NCBI GenBank assembly: GCA_035079385.1
Contig: JAVHKY010000052.1
Location: 9,176,001 to 9,240,000, forward strand
Direction of reading: 5' to 3'
Length of the DNA stretch: 64,000 bases
From: Aspidiotus rigidus
Lineage: Eukaryota > Arthropoda > Insecta > Hemiptera > Diaspididae
The translations under genes and the position numbers were made by a program. Under the pieces are notes generated by a model. That model was not told the origin of the DNA. It saw nothing but the letters and a program-made list of their open reading frames with translations, and searched no databases. The number at the start of each line of letters is the position of its first letter. The stretch's first letter is position 1. Below, in pieces: positions 32,240-44,049 of this stretch.

Positions 32240-32362
32240 ATTCAACGACTGTGCCTACTTTATGGATAGGAACTAGCGTCGGCTCTGTGTTCTATATTAT
32301 GGTAAATATCCCCTCGACCAGCGAAACGAGATCATCGCAACCCGTCATTTTGTCATCTGTTG
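32240..32362 (+). CDS. Tomosyn: Tomosyn exon (propeller strand, WIGTSVGSVF)
   Basis: 123-nt exon with acceptor ...TTTTGTAG (ends 32239) and donor GTAAGT at 32363. Phase 1 on both sides, so it joins 309-425 and 32452-32562 without a frame break. It encodes PTLWIGTSVGSVFYIMVN and QPVILSSVG, corresponding to the conserved tomosyn block that reads LW/FVGTxLGxV...NLP...QPVxxxxxG in vertebrates. This lies in the second WD40-like propeller of the Lgl/tomosyn family. The intron before it is about 31.8 kb and the one after it only 89 nt. Confidence 0.93.
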
Positions 32363-32451
32363 GTAAGTATCAAAGTAATATCTGTATTAGCATTATGATA
32401 TTTTTACTTTTTTCCATTCATTACTTTTTATTGATGTTTTGTTTTTTGTAG

Positions 32452-32562
32452 GCTCTTTACCTCGATTGAGAGGTGGGATATTGACTATTTCGTTCCTAGA
32501 CTGTAATGGCTTGTTGTTACGACCTTCATGTGAGCAGTGGCGAGACAGAAGTAGAGACCGAA
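32452..32562 (+). CDS. Tomosyn: Tomosyn exon (LRGGILTISFLD)
   Basis: 111-nt exon with acceptor TTTTTTGTAG (ends 32451) and donor GTAAGT at 32563, phase 1 on both sides. It encodes SLPRLRGGILTISFLDCNG and an E-x-W-R-D segment (CEQWRDRSRD), matching the vertebrate tomosyn LKGAxLxxxFxD...EPWR block. The variable linker that follows it in the family is here short and continues in the exon at 34071. Alternative exons in the 1.5-kb intron 32563-34070 are possible, since this is the region where tomosyn isoforms differ, but none was recognised. Confidence 0.92.
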
Positions 32563-34070
32563 GTAAGTGCATGCCCATAGTTATTCCATGCCTATTATTG
32601 GGTTCTAATAATTATGATTTCTCTTGATTATTTTATTTATCCGCAGTTAATATACAAACCTCTTAGTTTTTGTTTCTCCCCCTCCCTCCCTCCCTCCTTC
32701 CCTCCCTCCCTCCCTCTCTCTCTCTACCCTCTTGGTAAATATGTTCTATGGGAGGATATTATGGGAAAAAGTTCAATATATCTACTCCATTTAGTATCTG
32801 CCCCCGTACCCGTTCAATTAGCCGCGGACGACTCGCCGCATATACAATTAGCCGCAATGTAGATCACCACAAGTAGAAAATTTTAATGGCAAAGTTTATA
32901 GGAAAAAAATTTCCAAGTTATGAGCAATACCACGTAAATAAGAAATTTTTTCGCGATTTTCAAAATCCATGACGATGGCGCGAATCCGATCGTCTGAGGC
33001 AACGTATTTTTTTTAGGGGGGGGAGACTGGTCTCTCCTTGCGTGTACTCCACGTCTCTTGTCTTCTGGCACTTTTTCAAGAGGTGTTCAGTTGTTGACGA
33101 GTCTGGCGTATAATGTCCCGTTGTCTTTGGCTTCGCGCTCCTCGATTTTAAAAGGGAACCAGTTCAATGGGAGGCTTTTTGAGAAATTTGCCGTGCGCTG
33201 CCCGCCGTCCAACAAAAAACTTGGAAACATTTCGACTCTCGAGCCATATACGTTGGGCGCCACTTATGACGAGACATGGCGAGCACATCGACGCTCAAAA
33301 TAACAACACTACATAAGTCGTTCGGTAATCATAATATTGACGATACATTCGAGCGAGCTCAACTAGGTTGAGGATTACAATATTAGACCTAGCAACCGAC
33401 TACGACCCTTCCCATATTTTTCCCACGATTTATATACTAATTATTGAGGAGCTCGTACGCGTCTTTCTTGCGTCTTTCTTCCAAACCACGAATCGTCGCT
33501 TGTTTGTTTTTACTTACGTTACGCTCGTCTTAAGTCACATATCGTGATACTGAAGGTATGTGACGAGATATGCCAAATTCTCGTCACAATACGATAGGAG
33601 AGGGACTTGGAAAAATTTCGGCCTAGTTTTTTTTGCGGCGTATTGTAACGGTGGCGAGTGTAACCAGCGGTGAGTTGTATGGGCACCCCATCATCTGCCC
33701 CTGTGAGTAATTATAATTTTAAAATCTCTTAGGGGTCATGACGAAAAGTAGTATAGTTCGATGATGTGCTTTCTTGGGAGGTGTTAACGACTATTATATT
33801 GACGCTAAAAAGCATGACAGAAATATCAGAATGCAAACTCTGATAAAATACTAACGGTTGATCAGAAAATATTTTTCTAGTTTCTTATTTCTGAGGTCTT
33901 GTATCCATAAATTTTGGGAATTTACCTCTGAACTCACCTGAATGTATACGTCGTTTGCTGAAGTTGTCATTTTTCAAATCCTCACAAACAAGGTCAAAGA
34001 AAAGATTTAAATTTCTGAGGATAATTCGGAATGAACAAAATTTAATTACTTTTGCTACCGTTTATTCCAG
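32563..34070 (+). other. Tomosyn intron with CT-rich tract and inverted family D repeat
   Basis: 32675-32730 is a (CCCT)n tract. 33100-33260 holds an inverted copy of the family D tail (AGGCTTTTTGAGAAATTTGC, GCCGTCCAACAAAAAACTTGG), and another trace lies at 33590-33625. No exon recognised. Confidence 0.55.
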
Positions 34071-34274
34071 AAACACCGACAAAAAATAATCCATCGTCAA
34101 ACGATAATATTGATAATATGAGTGGCGGTGCTGCGTTATGTGATAAACAATTTGCTGTTCTTGTTTCGGAGAAACAAGCTAAAATTATTGCGCTTCCTTC
34201 CCACGAATGCATGTTTAAACAACAACTGACGGATAGCGATTTTGTCGTTAAAGCAGATGTTGTTCTGATGAAAG
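34071..34274 (+). CDS. Tomosyn: Tomosyn exon (SEKQAK block)
   Basis: 204-nt exon with acceptor TTTATTCCAG (ends 34070) and donor GTACAT at 34275, phase 1 on both sides. The first 25 codons are polar and low in complexity (TPTKNNPSSNDNIDN), as in the family's variable linker. They are followed by the highly conserved FAVLVSEKQAKIIALPSHEC block and FVVKADVVLM. SEKQAK followed by a leucine-proline is a diagnostic tomosyn segment. The donor GTACAT is weaker than the other donors in this gene. The following intron is 87 nt. Confidence 0.95.
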
Positions 34275-34361
34275 GTACATTCGGTGATCTTTTCCTTTAT
34301 TATCTGATCAAAAATTTTGAGTAATTCTATGATTATTTCTATAAATAATTTTTTCCCCCAG

Positions 34362-34470
34362 ATAGTGTATACGTAGTGTCCTATATTTCAAATGGTCACA
34401 TTGCTACGTTTGGACTACCAAGTTTAAAACCTTTGATCAATGTAGAATTTCTGCCTCTTTCCAATCTCAG
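34362..34470 (+). CDS. Tomosyn: Tomosyn exon (NGHIATFGLPSLKPL)
   Basis: 109-nt exon with acceptor TTTTCCCCCAG (ends 34361) and donor GTAAGC at 34471. It enters in phase 1 and leaves in phase 2 (last bases AG). It encodes SNGHIATFGLPSLKPLINV and EFLPLSNL, which align without gaps to the tomosyn ANGHIMxxSLPSLRPxLDV...YLPLTxMR block. The arginine codon AG|G is completed by the first base of the exon at 58597, some 24 kb downstream. Confidence 0.95.
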
Positions 34471-34474
34471 GTAA

Positions 34475-35290
34475 GCTAACTGAAGAAAATTTACTTCATT
34501 ATCAAGAAAGTAATTCATCTCTTTTAAAGCACTATCAGTCAAAATATTATTGCAAACTACTTTGCGTCCTAGGTTCCCAAAAATTTGAAAAGTCTTTCAT
34601 TATTCTACTATGCATTAATTTATTAATTCAAATGCTTTCTACTCAACTTCCAATACAATGACAAATCTTATTGAAATGTGATAAGGTGGAGTGACAATTA
34701 TGTTCTGTAAAGATTGCCAAAACTCATGCAAAGGAAGATTTTAAACATGTGAAATTACTAGTGACAGAGATTCTTGGCATAAAAAAAGAATTAGTTGTAT
34801 AAACCATTTATTTTGTTGAAGCTTGAACAAGAAAGTATTCTCTGTAAAAAGTAGCCATTTTGGCATGTATCTTTTTTTTTCTTCTGCAAAAATTTTTTAC
34901 ATGATGCACAAAGCTGATGAAAGCACAATTTAATATTTTTTTCTCTGTAGCCTGAAAAGAATGACTTTCTGTTGTAATCATAAAGACAGTAGCCTATGTC
35001 GTGGAATTGTAGATAATTAGGTTTACCGGTATAGTATTAATTTTTATCACATGATCTTCGCATTACAATAATTGGTGTATTTGGTGTACTGTAGATTAAC
35101 AAAAAAAAAATCATCTTTAATTATGAATAATATTTTCTGCCCATCGGATAAAGTTATATTTCTTACCAAAGTCGCAAATTTTTCTTTTAAATTCGAAATC
35201 ATTTCTGAATCCATCAGAATTAGTCTATAGCTCATTAGGATAGCTAATTAAGGCAGGGGAGAATTGTGAAACATTGAAAAGACGAACAAA
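34475..35290. other. Intron sequence, nothing recognised
   Basis: AT-rich intron without recognisable coding, RNA or repeat structure. Confidence 0.4.
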
Positions 35291-35299
35291 GCTCTGCTC

Positions 35300-37220
35300 G
35301 GAAAAATATTTTCATTTCAAAAAGTAGACCAACGTTTTGAACGATCAACGTTCTTTATCAAGATCTGAAATAATACTACAGAGAGTCAGCAGATGATCAG
35401 AAAAACTAAACAGCGATACAAGAAATGAAAAAAACTAGAAAACAATTAAATATTATTCACGATGACGAAGTCCTCTAATGATAGTCGACAGAAAATTGCT
35501 CATCTTATAGCTATCCGTTTTAAAGTTTCATTATTTCGATGGCTTTGCAAATTATTTTCTCTTTTTTTTAATCATTATTTTTGAAACAAAGAATGGACGC
35601 TTGTTCAAAATTGAAATTATGTCCTTTTTCTATGGAATACTCCCATAAAGCAGTTCATGAACGCTTAGATTCAACATCATTCTTATGCTGCGGTTTAATC
35701 TACAACGTAAATATTTCTTAGTTTCACACAGTTATTACAAGGTGTGGTATGGACAAGACCTGAGTATTCCTTGAAAGGGACCTTATCTTCTAAACTTACT
35801 TTGGAAAAAAAATTATAATGCCAAACGTGACATTAAGTCTGGAATTGAGTTTCATAAATTGTTTTCCAGGCATTAAACTGGAAGTACCAGCACAGCAAAT
35901 GAGAACAAATTTTTTCATATCATTTTTTATGTTAATTGAGGTGATAGAGGAAGGGTTCGTTACGTCCAAATTTTATATAGAGTTAATAAAATGGCCAGGA
36001 TAGTTATTGATTGGAGTAGGAAATTTGAAATCAGCTTCAATATCATAATGATATATAGAGAGGGTCAGAAATACGGCCTTGTTAATTTTATGAGTCGCTT
36101 AATTGGAATAAAAATTGATAATACTTCCAGTGTAAGTAAATTCATGATAATACTTAAAACTTAATTTATGCTTGCAGTAAGTAGGTACTTAATTATAGCG
36201 ATGCCTAGAAAATTGATCAGTATTCTCTTTTTCTGGCGTGGATCAAATACGATTGTGAAGACTGCAACTGTCTAGAGTTTTGGAAACATTGTCAATTAGG
36301 TTATTATTCAAAATACAAAAATTATCGCCAACATATTTAAACAAACAACGAAACCTAAAACTATCTTTTAGCGTCACAAATAATTTGTCTAAAACTAGCT
36401 CGGAAATAATGGGCGATGAAGGATTTCTCATCGCCATCTCTTCAACTCGAGAATGAGAATTCCCTTAATGGAAGCAGCAGTAGTTTTCTTCTAAACAGAA
36501 TCTTAATACTTGAAGGAATCTTTCTCTGGCGTATAACCAACAATTTTTGCCAAAACACCAGAGTGCGCCTAACAGTATAAGAATACTACCCAAGTTACAC
36601 TGGTTGTCTCTCCATCTTAATGATGCATCAAACCAATTGTAATTCAAAAATGATTTATAACCAATGCCAGTTTTTGTAGGTTGACACATTCTGAAGTACC
36701 TGTGAACTGTTTCTAAATCTTGTATGAGCATACCTGGAATATACACCTAATTATCCTACTTAGCTAACTATTTAACACACACACAACAAGTGTATAAACT
36801 GTTCACACAAACACCAAGTGTCAGACTCCTTCAACAGGACCATCCACCCTCAGAACCAACTATTTAATGTACGTGTCACGCATTGTCTCACTTCAGTTTC
36901 TCGTCCCTCTGATATTTATGCTTATGAAATTATGAATTCAGTGTCACCTATGAGTCTGTCGACTGGAACTTTGGAACTTGAGTGAGAAAAATTATTTTCC
37001 ATTCCTTTTGCTGGTACATCCAGTATAACGCTTGTTGATAGAAATTATAAATTTTTTTCCAAAGTAAACTCAAGGAATGCTCAGGTCTTGTCCATAACAT
37101 ATCCTGTAATAATCGTGATACTAATTATATTGGTGGAACGAAGCAATGTTATTTACATTGTAGATCAAACCGCCTGTAAGAATGATGTTAAATCTAAGCG
37201 TTCATGTACTGTTCAGAATT
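35300..37220 (-). mobile_element. Penelope-like element remnant with inverted flanking segments
   Basis: Contains a broken RT (see 36243-36746). 35656-35815 and 37040-37215 are inverted copies of each other (shared GAACGCTTAGATT-AACATC and TGGACAAGACCTGAG). A further segment, 35303-35405 (GATCAACGTTCTTTATCAAG, AATAATACTACAG-GAGT), is repeated inverted at 40325-40440. Such partial direct and inverted flanking copies are characteristic of Penelope-like insertions. Confidence 0.65.
36243..36746 (-). pseudogene. Penelope-like reverse transcriptase fragment (frameshifted)
   Basis: Two minus-strand frames in order. 36746-36465 ends with RERFLQVLRFCLEENYCCFH, matching the block before motif B. 36437-36243 has MAMRNPSSPIISELVLD (motif B, consensus MGxPxSPxxAxxxL) and then LFKYVGDNFCIL, where the catalytic YVDD is altered to YVGD. 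A frame change lies between the two parts. The changed aspartate and the frameshift mean it is inactive. Confidence 0.7.
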
Positions 37221-37259
37221 TAAAATATAATCTCTGATATCGGACCTTCATAAAAAATT

Positions 37260-37601
37260 ATGTATTGATGAAACCAGTCATCGATAAAAAAGGGTGCCCA
37301 CTAATACTCAGTCATGTCAACTGATTACCCCCTTCCTTTCAATATCAAAAACACCCCTTCCCACATCGAGGTAGGAAAGTAACTTATAAGCAGACAAAAA
37401 AGTGAGTAACATTCCTTAACCAGATTTCAGAGCAAGTACGAGTATAACGACAAACTAAAATCGCTTATTCTTCACCGTCGAGATAAAATTATAATCGTAG
37501 ATAAATCAACATTAGGGGTCCATCCGGGGTTTACTTTAAGAGAGCACATGGTAATGCATGAATGCTTATTTTTTATTCAACACTGCAGTTATTTAGTTTT
37601 T

Positions 37602-37652
<51 letters not shown>

Positions 37653-37769
37653 CACATTAGTTGCAGCCGTTTAGTTGTTTCACATTACGGTTAATGTAAT
37701 AGTTTAATAAATCAGCTCGTATTCGTTTTACGAAGAAGCGGTTTTGGTTATTTTTTACCTTCAATCATC
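37260..37769. repeat. (CTTT)n microsatellite and flanking intron
   Basis: 37598-37652 consists of about 13 copies of CTTT. The flanks show nothing recognisable. Confidence 0.8.
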
Positions 37770-38039
37770 ATGAACGAAGAAGAAAGTGAGTTAAACAGAA
37801 TTGTCAAATTTGAATTCGACAATAGTATACACCAAAGCCATGAGTCGCAAAATTTGTATTCAAACTATCAACACAATGATGACGTTGATGAAGACGGTTT
37901 ATTGGAAGAAGATATGGAGAAATTTACTACAACACTCCCAAACAGCCTTTGTCAAATAATACCAAATTGAATTGTTTCGAAGATGGACTTAACGAAAGAA
38001 AAAGTTCGTACAAAGCTTTAGATGAACTTGATAAGTTGA

Positions 38040-40320
38040 GTGATCTGACTAAAAAACTTGATAATTTTGTGGAAATTAATCCGAATCGTTCTCCATATGA
38101 TTTACATTTGAGTTTTGCCCGTTGAGTTTGAAACATTAAGGTAACTTCTACCGCTTTCTCGACAAAATTTAGAGTCGCTTTCAATGCAAGTATGAAGACT
38201 ACATTTGGTACTCCGTAATGATTTATTGTACAAAGGTTCAGTTGTGCAACCAGATCTCTTATCTCATTTAATCTCTTTTTGTACGTATAAATACATTTTT
38301 TCAATTGATGCATACAAAAATTACTTAGAAGTTTCTAACCCTTCTGACACTTGCTATCAACGTATATTTTGACGGGAGTCGCTATCTGATGATTTAAAAA
38401 GGTGTGAATTTGTACGATTAATTTTGGTGTAAGACCCGCCCCTTATCTAGCAACTCGTTGTCTGATAGAGTTGGCCTGCACCGCTAATAACAAATACGAC
38501 AAAATTAGAATAATTCTTCAGAACAATTATTATGTTGACGATCTTTTTACAGGTTGTGACAAAATAAGAAAACAGTTGGTAAATTAACTAGCGTCAGCAG
38601 GTTTAGAATTAAAGAAGTGTTGCGCTGACAGTACAAAACTTTTAGAAGGGATAAACCCTAAATGTATGGAAAAAGAATTCCCATACTTTAGTGGTGATAA
38701 GCGAGAAGTAGTAAACACCGCGGTATGCTATAGATACCCAAAAAATACAAATATAAATTCAAAATCTATAATAAAAATACTAAGCGTCGACTTTTAAGAG
38801 AGATAGTACACTTTTACGACCCTATAGGTTTAGCAGCACCTATATTGGTTATCGCAAAACACTACATGCAAGAAATATGGCGCCTCCCCTCAAGTGAGAG
38901 TCACTCAATGATTAATAATAAACAAAACAAAACCCAAACCGACATACTGGGATGAAGAGCTTCCCAAAGATCTCTTAGATCAGAGGGCTAAATTTGCTAA
39001 AGAAATAAGTAATGCCAACCTCATAGAAATACCTTGATAATTCACCCCATCCGAAGGTATAGTCCATGTCGAATTACATTGGTTTAGTAACGCAACTACT
39101 ATTGCCTTTATGGAGGATTGTAGAGTCTTCAGGGAAGATTGCTTTGTTAACAACAAAATCTAAGATAGCTCCTCTGAAACAACTAACTATACCAAAATTA
39201 CAGTTATGTGCTGCCTCTCTCTCAGCGGAATTAAAACATAAAGTTCTGAATGTAATTTCAAAAAAATTCTTGATTAATTTGATAAAACACCGCACCGGTT
39301 GGATAGCGAAACTACACTCTTGTGGATAGGTTGTCCATCCAGCTGATGGAACTTATTTGTAGCAAATATGGTAAGGCAAATACAAACGTTAACTAAGGAC
39401 TCTGATTGGGTTTATGTCGAATCCGCTGAGAATCCAGCCGATATTCTGTCGTGTCTCACCCCAACGTTTGATTAAATCTAATTGGTTCACTGGCCCAGAA
39501 TTGCTTTTTGCTTCCAATGAACCACGAGGCGAAAATATATAGTATAAACTAAATAGGAGGATAATAACGAACGAAAAAAAGAAAAGACCCAATTTGCTCT
39601 CTGCATCATTTTCCTCTCTTCTGATATTTTCAACTTTATTGGACTACCTGACAACACTGGAAAATATTAATTTGAAACAATTTTGAAACAAAGTAACTCG
39701 TTTAACGGCGTGGTTACGTATTACCGGTACGTGTTTTAAATAATCTCTTGCCATACTTTCCCATAGCATCTGGTACCCTAGGATTTTTTGAAATTCATCC
39801 TGCAACAATTACACTTATTAAACTTTCAAAAAGAGAATATTTTAGTAAAGAATTAAAATGCCTATCTTTAGGACGCACAAACTAAAAGCGTTTTTTCAGA
39901 CAATAACGGTATCATTCGAGTTCCAGGTAGACTTAGAAATATCAATTTATCTTTTGAACAAATGCATCCTATCTAGATTTCTAACGAACATAAAATAACA
40001 ACCCTGATAGTTGCACATTAACATATTTTGAATTTTCACGCAGGACCTAAACTCCTGATGTCCACAATACGTCGTCAATATTGGATTCTTAAGTTGAAAA
40101 CCTCCGTAACATCATAATTTAAAAGTGCCATACATACATTTGTAATATGTATAACAAAAGTCGAAAATTATATAATGGCGGACCTGCCAGTCTCTAGACT
40201 ACAAGGTTGTAAAGTTTTTGAGAATATTGGCCTCAACTGTGCGGAACCTAACAAAATTCCAAGTAATGAGTTCTGATATGGAACTCCGAGGTCAGTATGA
40301 TGATACATACATGCGTTGAT
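38040..40320 (+). pseudogene. BEL/Pao retrotransposon pol remnant, heavily broken
   Basis: Scattered + strand matches, in the order expected of BEL/Pao pol but in changing frames with many stops. RT: FNASMKTTFG at about 38175, YYVDDLFTG at about 38530 (catalytic YVDD-like motif), and HFYDPIGLAAPILVIAK at about 38812-38862. RNase H side: KIAPLKQLTIPKLQLCAA at 39150-39205 and VYVESAENPADILSC near 39412-39455. Integrase zinc-binding side: VPGRLRNINLSFEQMHP near 39922-39972 and an RRQYWIL segment near 40068. No LTRs, gag or protease were identified. 37770-37968 is an acidic open frame of 66 codons just upstream that could be part of the element but is not recognised. Confidence 0.75.
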
Positions 40321-40499
40321 TAGTGAATAAGAAACTTCTGATCATCTGCTCACTCGCTGTAGTATTATTTCAGATCTTGATAATGAACGTTGAATGAACG
40401 TTGATCCTCCAAAATGTTGGGCTACTTTTTGAATTAAAAATATTTACAGATGGAAGTGTACTTAAATTTTTTCTCCAATCAAAGTTCTGCTTCCTTCTA

Positions 40500-40640
40500 G
40501 TAGTGTTTGAACCTGGGGCTTCTCACAAAGAAGGCGGTTTCAAAACCACCCCTCTACTAAGGCAGTACACCGCAGTAGCCTTGCGATAGAAGTCTCAGGT
40601 TCAAATCCCATTGGAGAGATTTGTGAGTTTTTCCATTGGA
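40500..40640. repeat. Possible tRNA-related repeat
   Basis: CAGGTTCAAATCCC at about 40605 resembles a Pol III box B, and GTGTTTGAACCTGGGG at 40504 resembles one on the opposite strand. No convincing box A or cloverleaf was found. Confidence 0.3.
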
Positions 40641-41234
40641 CAACCAATGCTCATGTCATGGTAAGAAAGAAAGCGACTCTGTCAAAGCAGTACTAATAGT
40701 GAAAATAAGGAACATTTATGTGTTTGAAAGAATTAGTTTGTATGTCCTGTGGTAGATCTTATTTAATGAAATTATGACTGAAGCCTTCAACTGTTCAGAA
40801 TGAGGGAATGAAAAAAGCTAAAAAATGTTCATCATAAATACGAATGAAGATAGAAAGAATGAGTTCTAGCCAAAGAAATAGACTTGTGTCAAAAAAAACT
40901 TCATTATGGAAAGCGGTACACTTACGTTGTTTATTTCTCTCGATAATTTCACCTTATAAAAGCACGGAATTGAACATGAGAATAATCCCAGCTCTCTCGA
41001 TGATACTTGAAAAAGATTCTTGTTTCACCTCCTCCCTCCTCCCCGTTAAATAATCGGGATAATGAGCACAAAAACCTCTATGGAGAAGAAAATAATTAAA
41101 TTTATACAAACGATATTTCCTACAATTTGACAATCACGTAGCCTGTGAAGATGAGAATCGGGGTAAAATTGACTTTAAAAAGCAATCATCAAATTTTGAA
41201 ATTTGTAATACGTATAATAATTAGTTCTACACAT
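40640..41234. other. Intron sequence, nothing recognised
   Basis: AT-rich, no supportable feature. Confidence 0.4.
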
Positions 41235-41600
41235 TTGTTTTCTACAATGTCATCCTAAATGCAACACTATCCAATAACGCAGGTATGAAGAAGGCTGTGG
41301 TAATGCAGTCAACGCGGCAACGCGGTTGCGTGTACTTTACGGGTGCAGTGTCAACGCTTGAGACAAAAGTGGGTCTTTTCTTAAATGAAGCAAATTTGTG
41401 TTCATTGATAAAATTTTAATTGTACAAGCAAATTATTCTTCCTTTGATGAGCGTAAATCACTCATCACGTCAAAGAAATTCTCTTTTTGTAACTTAATAG
41501 TACCTACAGGCGTTGGACATAAAAATATAAATATTATGTAAATACTTACACAAATAAATTTAAGTAGTGTATTTTGTGGAAAACATTGGGATTCAGCTGA
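41235..41600 (+). repeat. Left inverted end of the 8.6-kb element
   Basis: Aligns by eye over about 365 bp with the reverse complement of 49430-49800, at roughly 65-75% match with small gaps. Strongest blocks are CAACGCGGCAACGCGG-TGCG, GTGTTCATTGATAAAATTTT and CGTAAATCACTCATC. Confidence 0.7.
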
Positions 41601-42422
41601 AAATTGAACATTCAAAAGCCAGAAAAAAGTTAATACTCGGAAAAAAATTTCCATTACAAATTTTAGCACCATAAATTGTTTTCTTTTTGTGAATACATAT
41701 TTTTTACCTTGAATGATTGTAGCTTAAGAGAAATTTTCCATCCAATATTTTTTTATAAAAAGCTGCATATCATTATTATTATTATTAAGATGATAGAAAA
41801 TTAGTCGACAGATTCTCTGTGAGAAACTCAGCTTTGAGAGATTTCTGTATTTGTGACATGTATCACAAAAGTAAAGACTTTGTAGAGAAGTCGCTTGACA
41901 AATTGATACAAAGTTGCGTCCTAATTAGAGTAAACTTTCAAAGAATGTCTCTCTTTCCAAGATTAAAGTGCTGTGACCTTTGTACAGCGTTGTCCATTTT
42001 TGCCTCCAAGCTACTGGCAGAATTTTGTTGTTTGTGGAAAACAAATGACAAATTATAGGAAGAAAATGTCAATGATCGGGTTCTTTATGAAGATATGGGG
42101 CACCAGGTAAAGTTTTGAATGTTAGTAATAACATTGAATGAAAATTTGTAAAATAAATATTGTCCCTGCAAATTTGTACTCATTAGGGCCGTAAGTACCT
42201 GCCTAATCCAATATTTTCTTTTTGCATAATATTTTTATTCAATACAAGCTGCCGGACCCGTCCAAAGGACGGGTTACATATAGTTGACTTCAAGTTGAGA
42301 AACTTATTACAGTATGTACTTTTTGGTGAGAATTGATGTTTGTGTTTCTAAATTAGGTTTGTGGAAGCATTATTGTGAAAGAAATAGTAAAATATTATAC
42401 AAATAGCGTTTGATTCCACTTG

Positions 42423-42887
42423 TTATTGTTTCTTTTGAATATATTTGCACCGACTATCAATTAAAGTATCAGATCGCTGCGATGAATTGATAGACACATT
42501 GTCAAATGAATTAGCTTGAAGTTCTTTCACTCGTTTGTATTTTGGATTGATTGTGACAATAGTGGATTTGTTGACATTTAATGTAATTCCTCCCTGATAT
42601 TGATTCACCGAGGCACCTTTGAGCGCCACACATGTGCGATGCCAGTTTTCAGGTGTAATGTTGGAAATTTTATCTCCATGTTCCCAGAATGTGACACTTA
42701 GTTGGGCACTCTCGTCTTGTAGTGTTGCAGCAGCAACAGATTTCATAGAGCCATCTTTCAAGATTTTTTCTACATTTGACTGTACATCCAGCATCACTCC
42801 AATCACGTCGACAGAAGTACTTTTTTTATCACCCACTTTGGCAAATTGAAATGAATACAGTAGGACAAACAGTGAACTCACCTTCAC
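42423..42887 (-). CDS. RPA1-like OB-fold protein (element-borne)
   Basis: 154 codons open on the minus strand. From about residue 17: VGDKKSTSVDVIGVMLDVQ, then LQDESAQLSVTFWEHGDK, then HRTCVALKGASVNQYQGG, and TLNVNKSTIVTINPKYK. This is the strand order and residue pattern of replication protein A large-subunit OB fold B (DVIGxxxxx...xxDxSGxxVxxTLWGxxA...xVxAIKGAxVSDFGGxSLS...INPD). OB folds of this type bind single-stranded DNA. The apparent N-terminus begins over a possible splice donor (GTGAGT near 42882), so the true gene probably has an upstream exon. The frame at 43151-42912 is a candidate but is unrecognised. RPA-like accessory proteins are known in Helitron-type transposons. Confidence 0.6.
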   Translation of the reverse strand: MKVSSLFVLLYSFQFAKVGDKKSTSVDVIGVMLDVQSNVEKILKDGSMKSVAAATLQDESAQLSVTFWEHGDKISNITPENWHRTCVALKGASVNQYQGGITLNVNKSTIVTINPKYKRVKELQANSFDNVSINSSQRSDTLIDSRCKYIQKKQ

Positions 42888-43173
42888 GTTTTGTAACTAT
42901 TGATTGAGGCGTCAACATGCCTTGAGTTCTTGGATATTATTGAACTCGTTTTCCTTGGTTTTTTTATTTTTGTAATGCACACAGTTTACTTGTTGTTCTT
43001 CATTGATGGATACAATTTTTCCGCGCAGCAAAATATTTCCCACTTTTACTTCTAGTATACAACAACGTATACAGCAACATTTCACTGACTTTTTGGATGG
43101 TGCCTTGTAAGGTAACATTGACGGTTTTATTGCTGAGCGCATTGAAAGCAACCGGAGTGGACATGATTCAAAT

Positions 43174-43421
43174 GGACCCTAATGAGCAAAACTCGACCAA
43201 GCGACATTTTTGAGGTTTTGGAGTTATATACACCGTTGGAAAGAGCTCAACGAGCACTTTCCAACGGTGCTGATTAAAAAACTGGAAACGCAATACTCGT
43301 CGAATAATTATGAATTGAAAATATCGACCTCCGTCTATTTTTAAGTAACCGATTTCCTTTAAGTCTAAATATCACGAAACTACGTGATTGTCGCTTGGTC
43401 GAGTTTTGCTTATTAGGGTCC
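43174..43421. mobile_element. 248-bp MITE with about 33-bp inverted ends
   Basis: GGACCCTAATGAGCAAAACT (43174) is inverted at the right end (AGTTTTGCTTATTAGGGTCC to 43421), and the match continues through CGACCAAGCGACA. It is flanked by AAAT on both sides (possible 4-bp target duplication). It contains an inner hairpin, CCGTTGGAAAG...CTTTCCAACGG. It is nested in the 8.6-kb element. Confidence 0.75.
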
Positions 43422-43701
43422 AAATATTATTGTCTTTTTCTCAAATTCAAAATAACAAAAGGTACTGTATTATTGAAGAAGTACTTACGACAAATGCGTC
43501 AATTACAAATTAAAACAGCGTCACGAAATATAGGAAATATAACTGATAAGGTGTGAATACTGAATACACAAACAGTACAAACTCTAAATTTCTGATGCAA
43601 TGAACAATATCCCAAACACTAATAGTGCGGTGCTGCGATAGTGTGGAGGCTGTACACCCGCCTCACCCTATCAGGCCTGTACATCAGCATTCGGCTGTGT
43701 A

Positions 43702-44049
43702 GACTGAGTTTTTTGTGATAACAAAATATCTATTACAGTGTGATTACAGTAGCAAAAGTACCCAAAATATTTCCAATCGCAAATTTGCTCCCCATAAGAA
43801 AACATGGGAAGCAAACCGATCATATGGTATTAATTAAAATTGAGAAAGAATTGAGGGGTTAAAAGTTCAATTTTGGAAGCTGATTACCTCACACATTATA
43901 AAAATAAACTTTTTTGCCCTCAATCCTTTTTAATTTTTGTTTAATTTCATACTGAACTTTGCTCTCCGTGTATTTCTTATGGGAGTAAAATTGCGCTTGG
44001 AAATATCCAAGGTATTAATCGATATTTTGTTATCACAAAAAACTCAGTC
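43702..44049. mobile_element. 348-bp foldback MITE
   Basis: Arms 43702-43815 and 43955-44049: GACTGAGTTTTTTGTGATAA is inverted as TTATCACAAAAAACTCAGTC. Further inside, AATATTTCCAA and CCCATAAGAAA are mirrored. Noncoding. Confidence 0.75.

Noticed and set aside
32614..32862. Open frame with PPSFPPSLP repeats as an alternative tomosyn exon
   Set aside because: It translates the (CCCT)n tract. It has no splice sites in phase and nothing comparable is conserved in tomosyn.
37598..37652. CRISPR-like array or regulatory tract
   Set aside because: It is a simple (CTTT)n microsatellite. The window is eukaryotic and no repeat-spacer array was seen anywhere.
37770..37968. Acidic open frame MNEEESELNRIVKFEFDN as a host gene
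   Set aside because: Too short, no domain, and directly upstream of the BEL/Pao remnant. Left unassigned.
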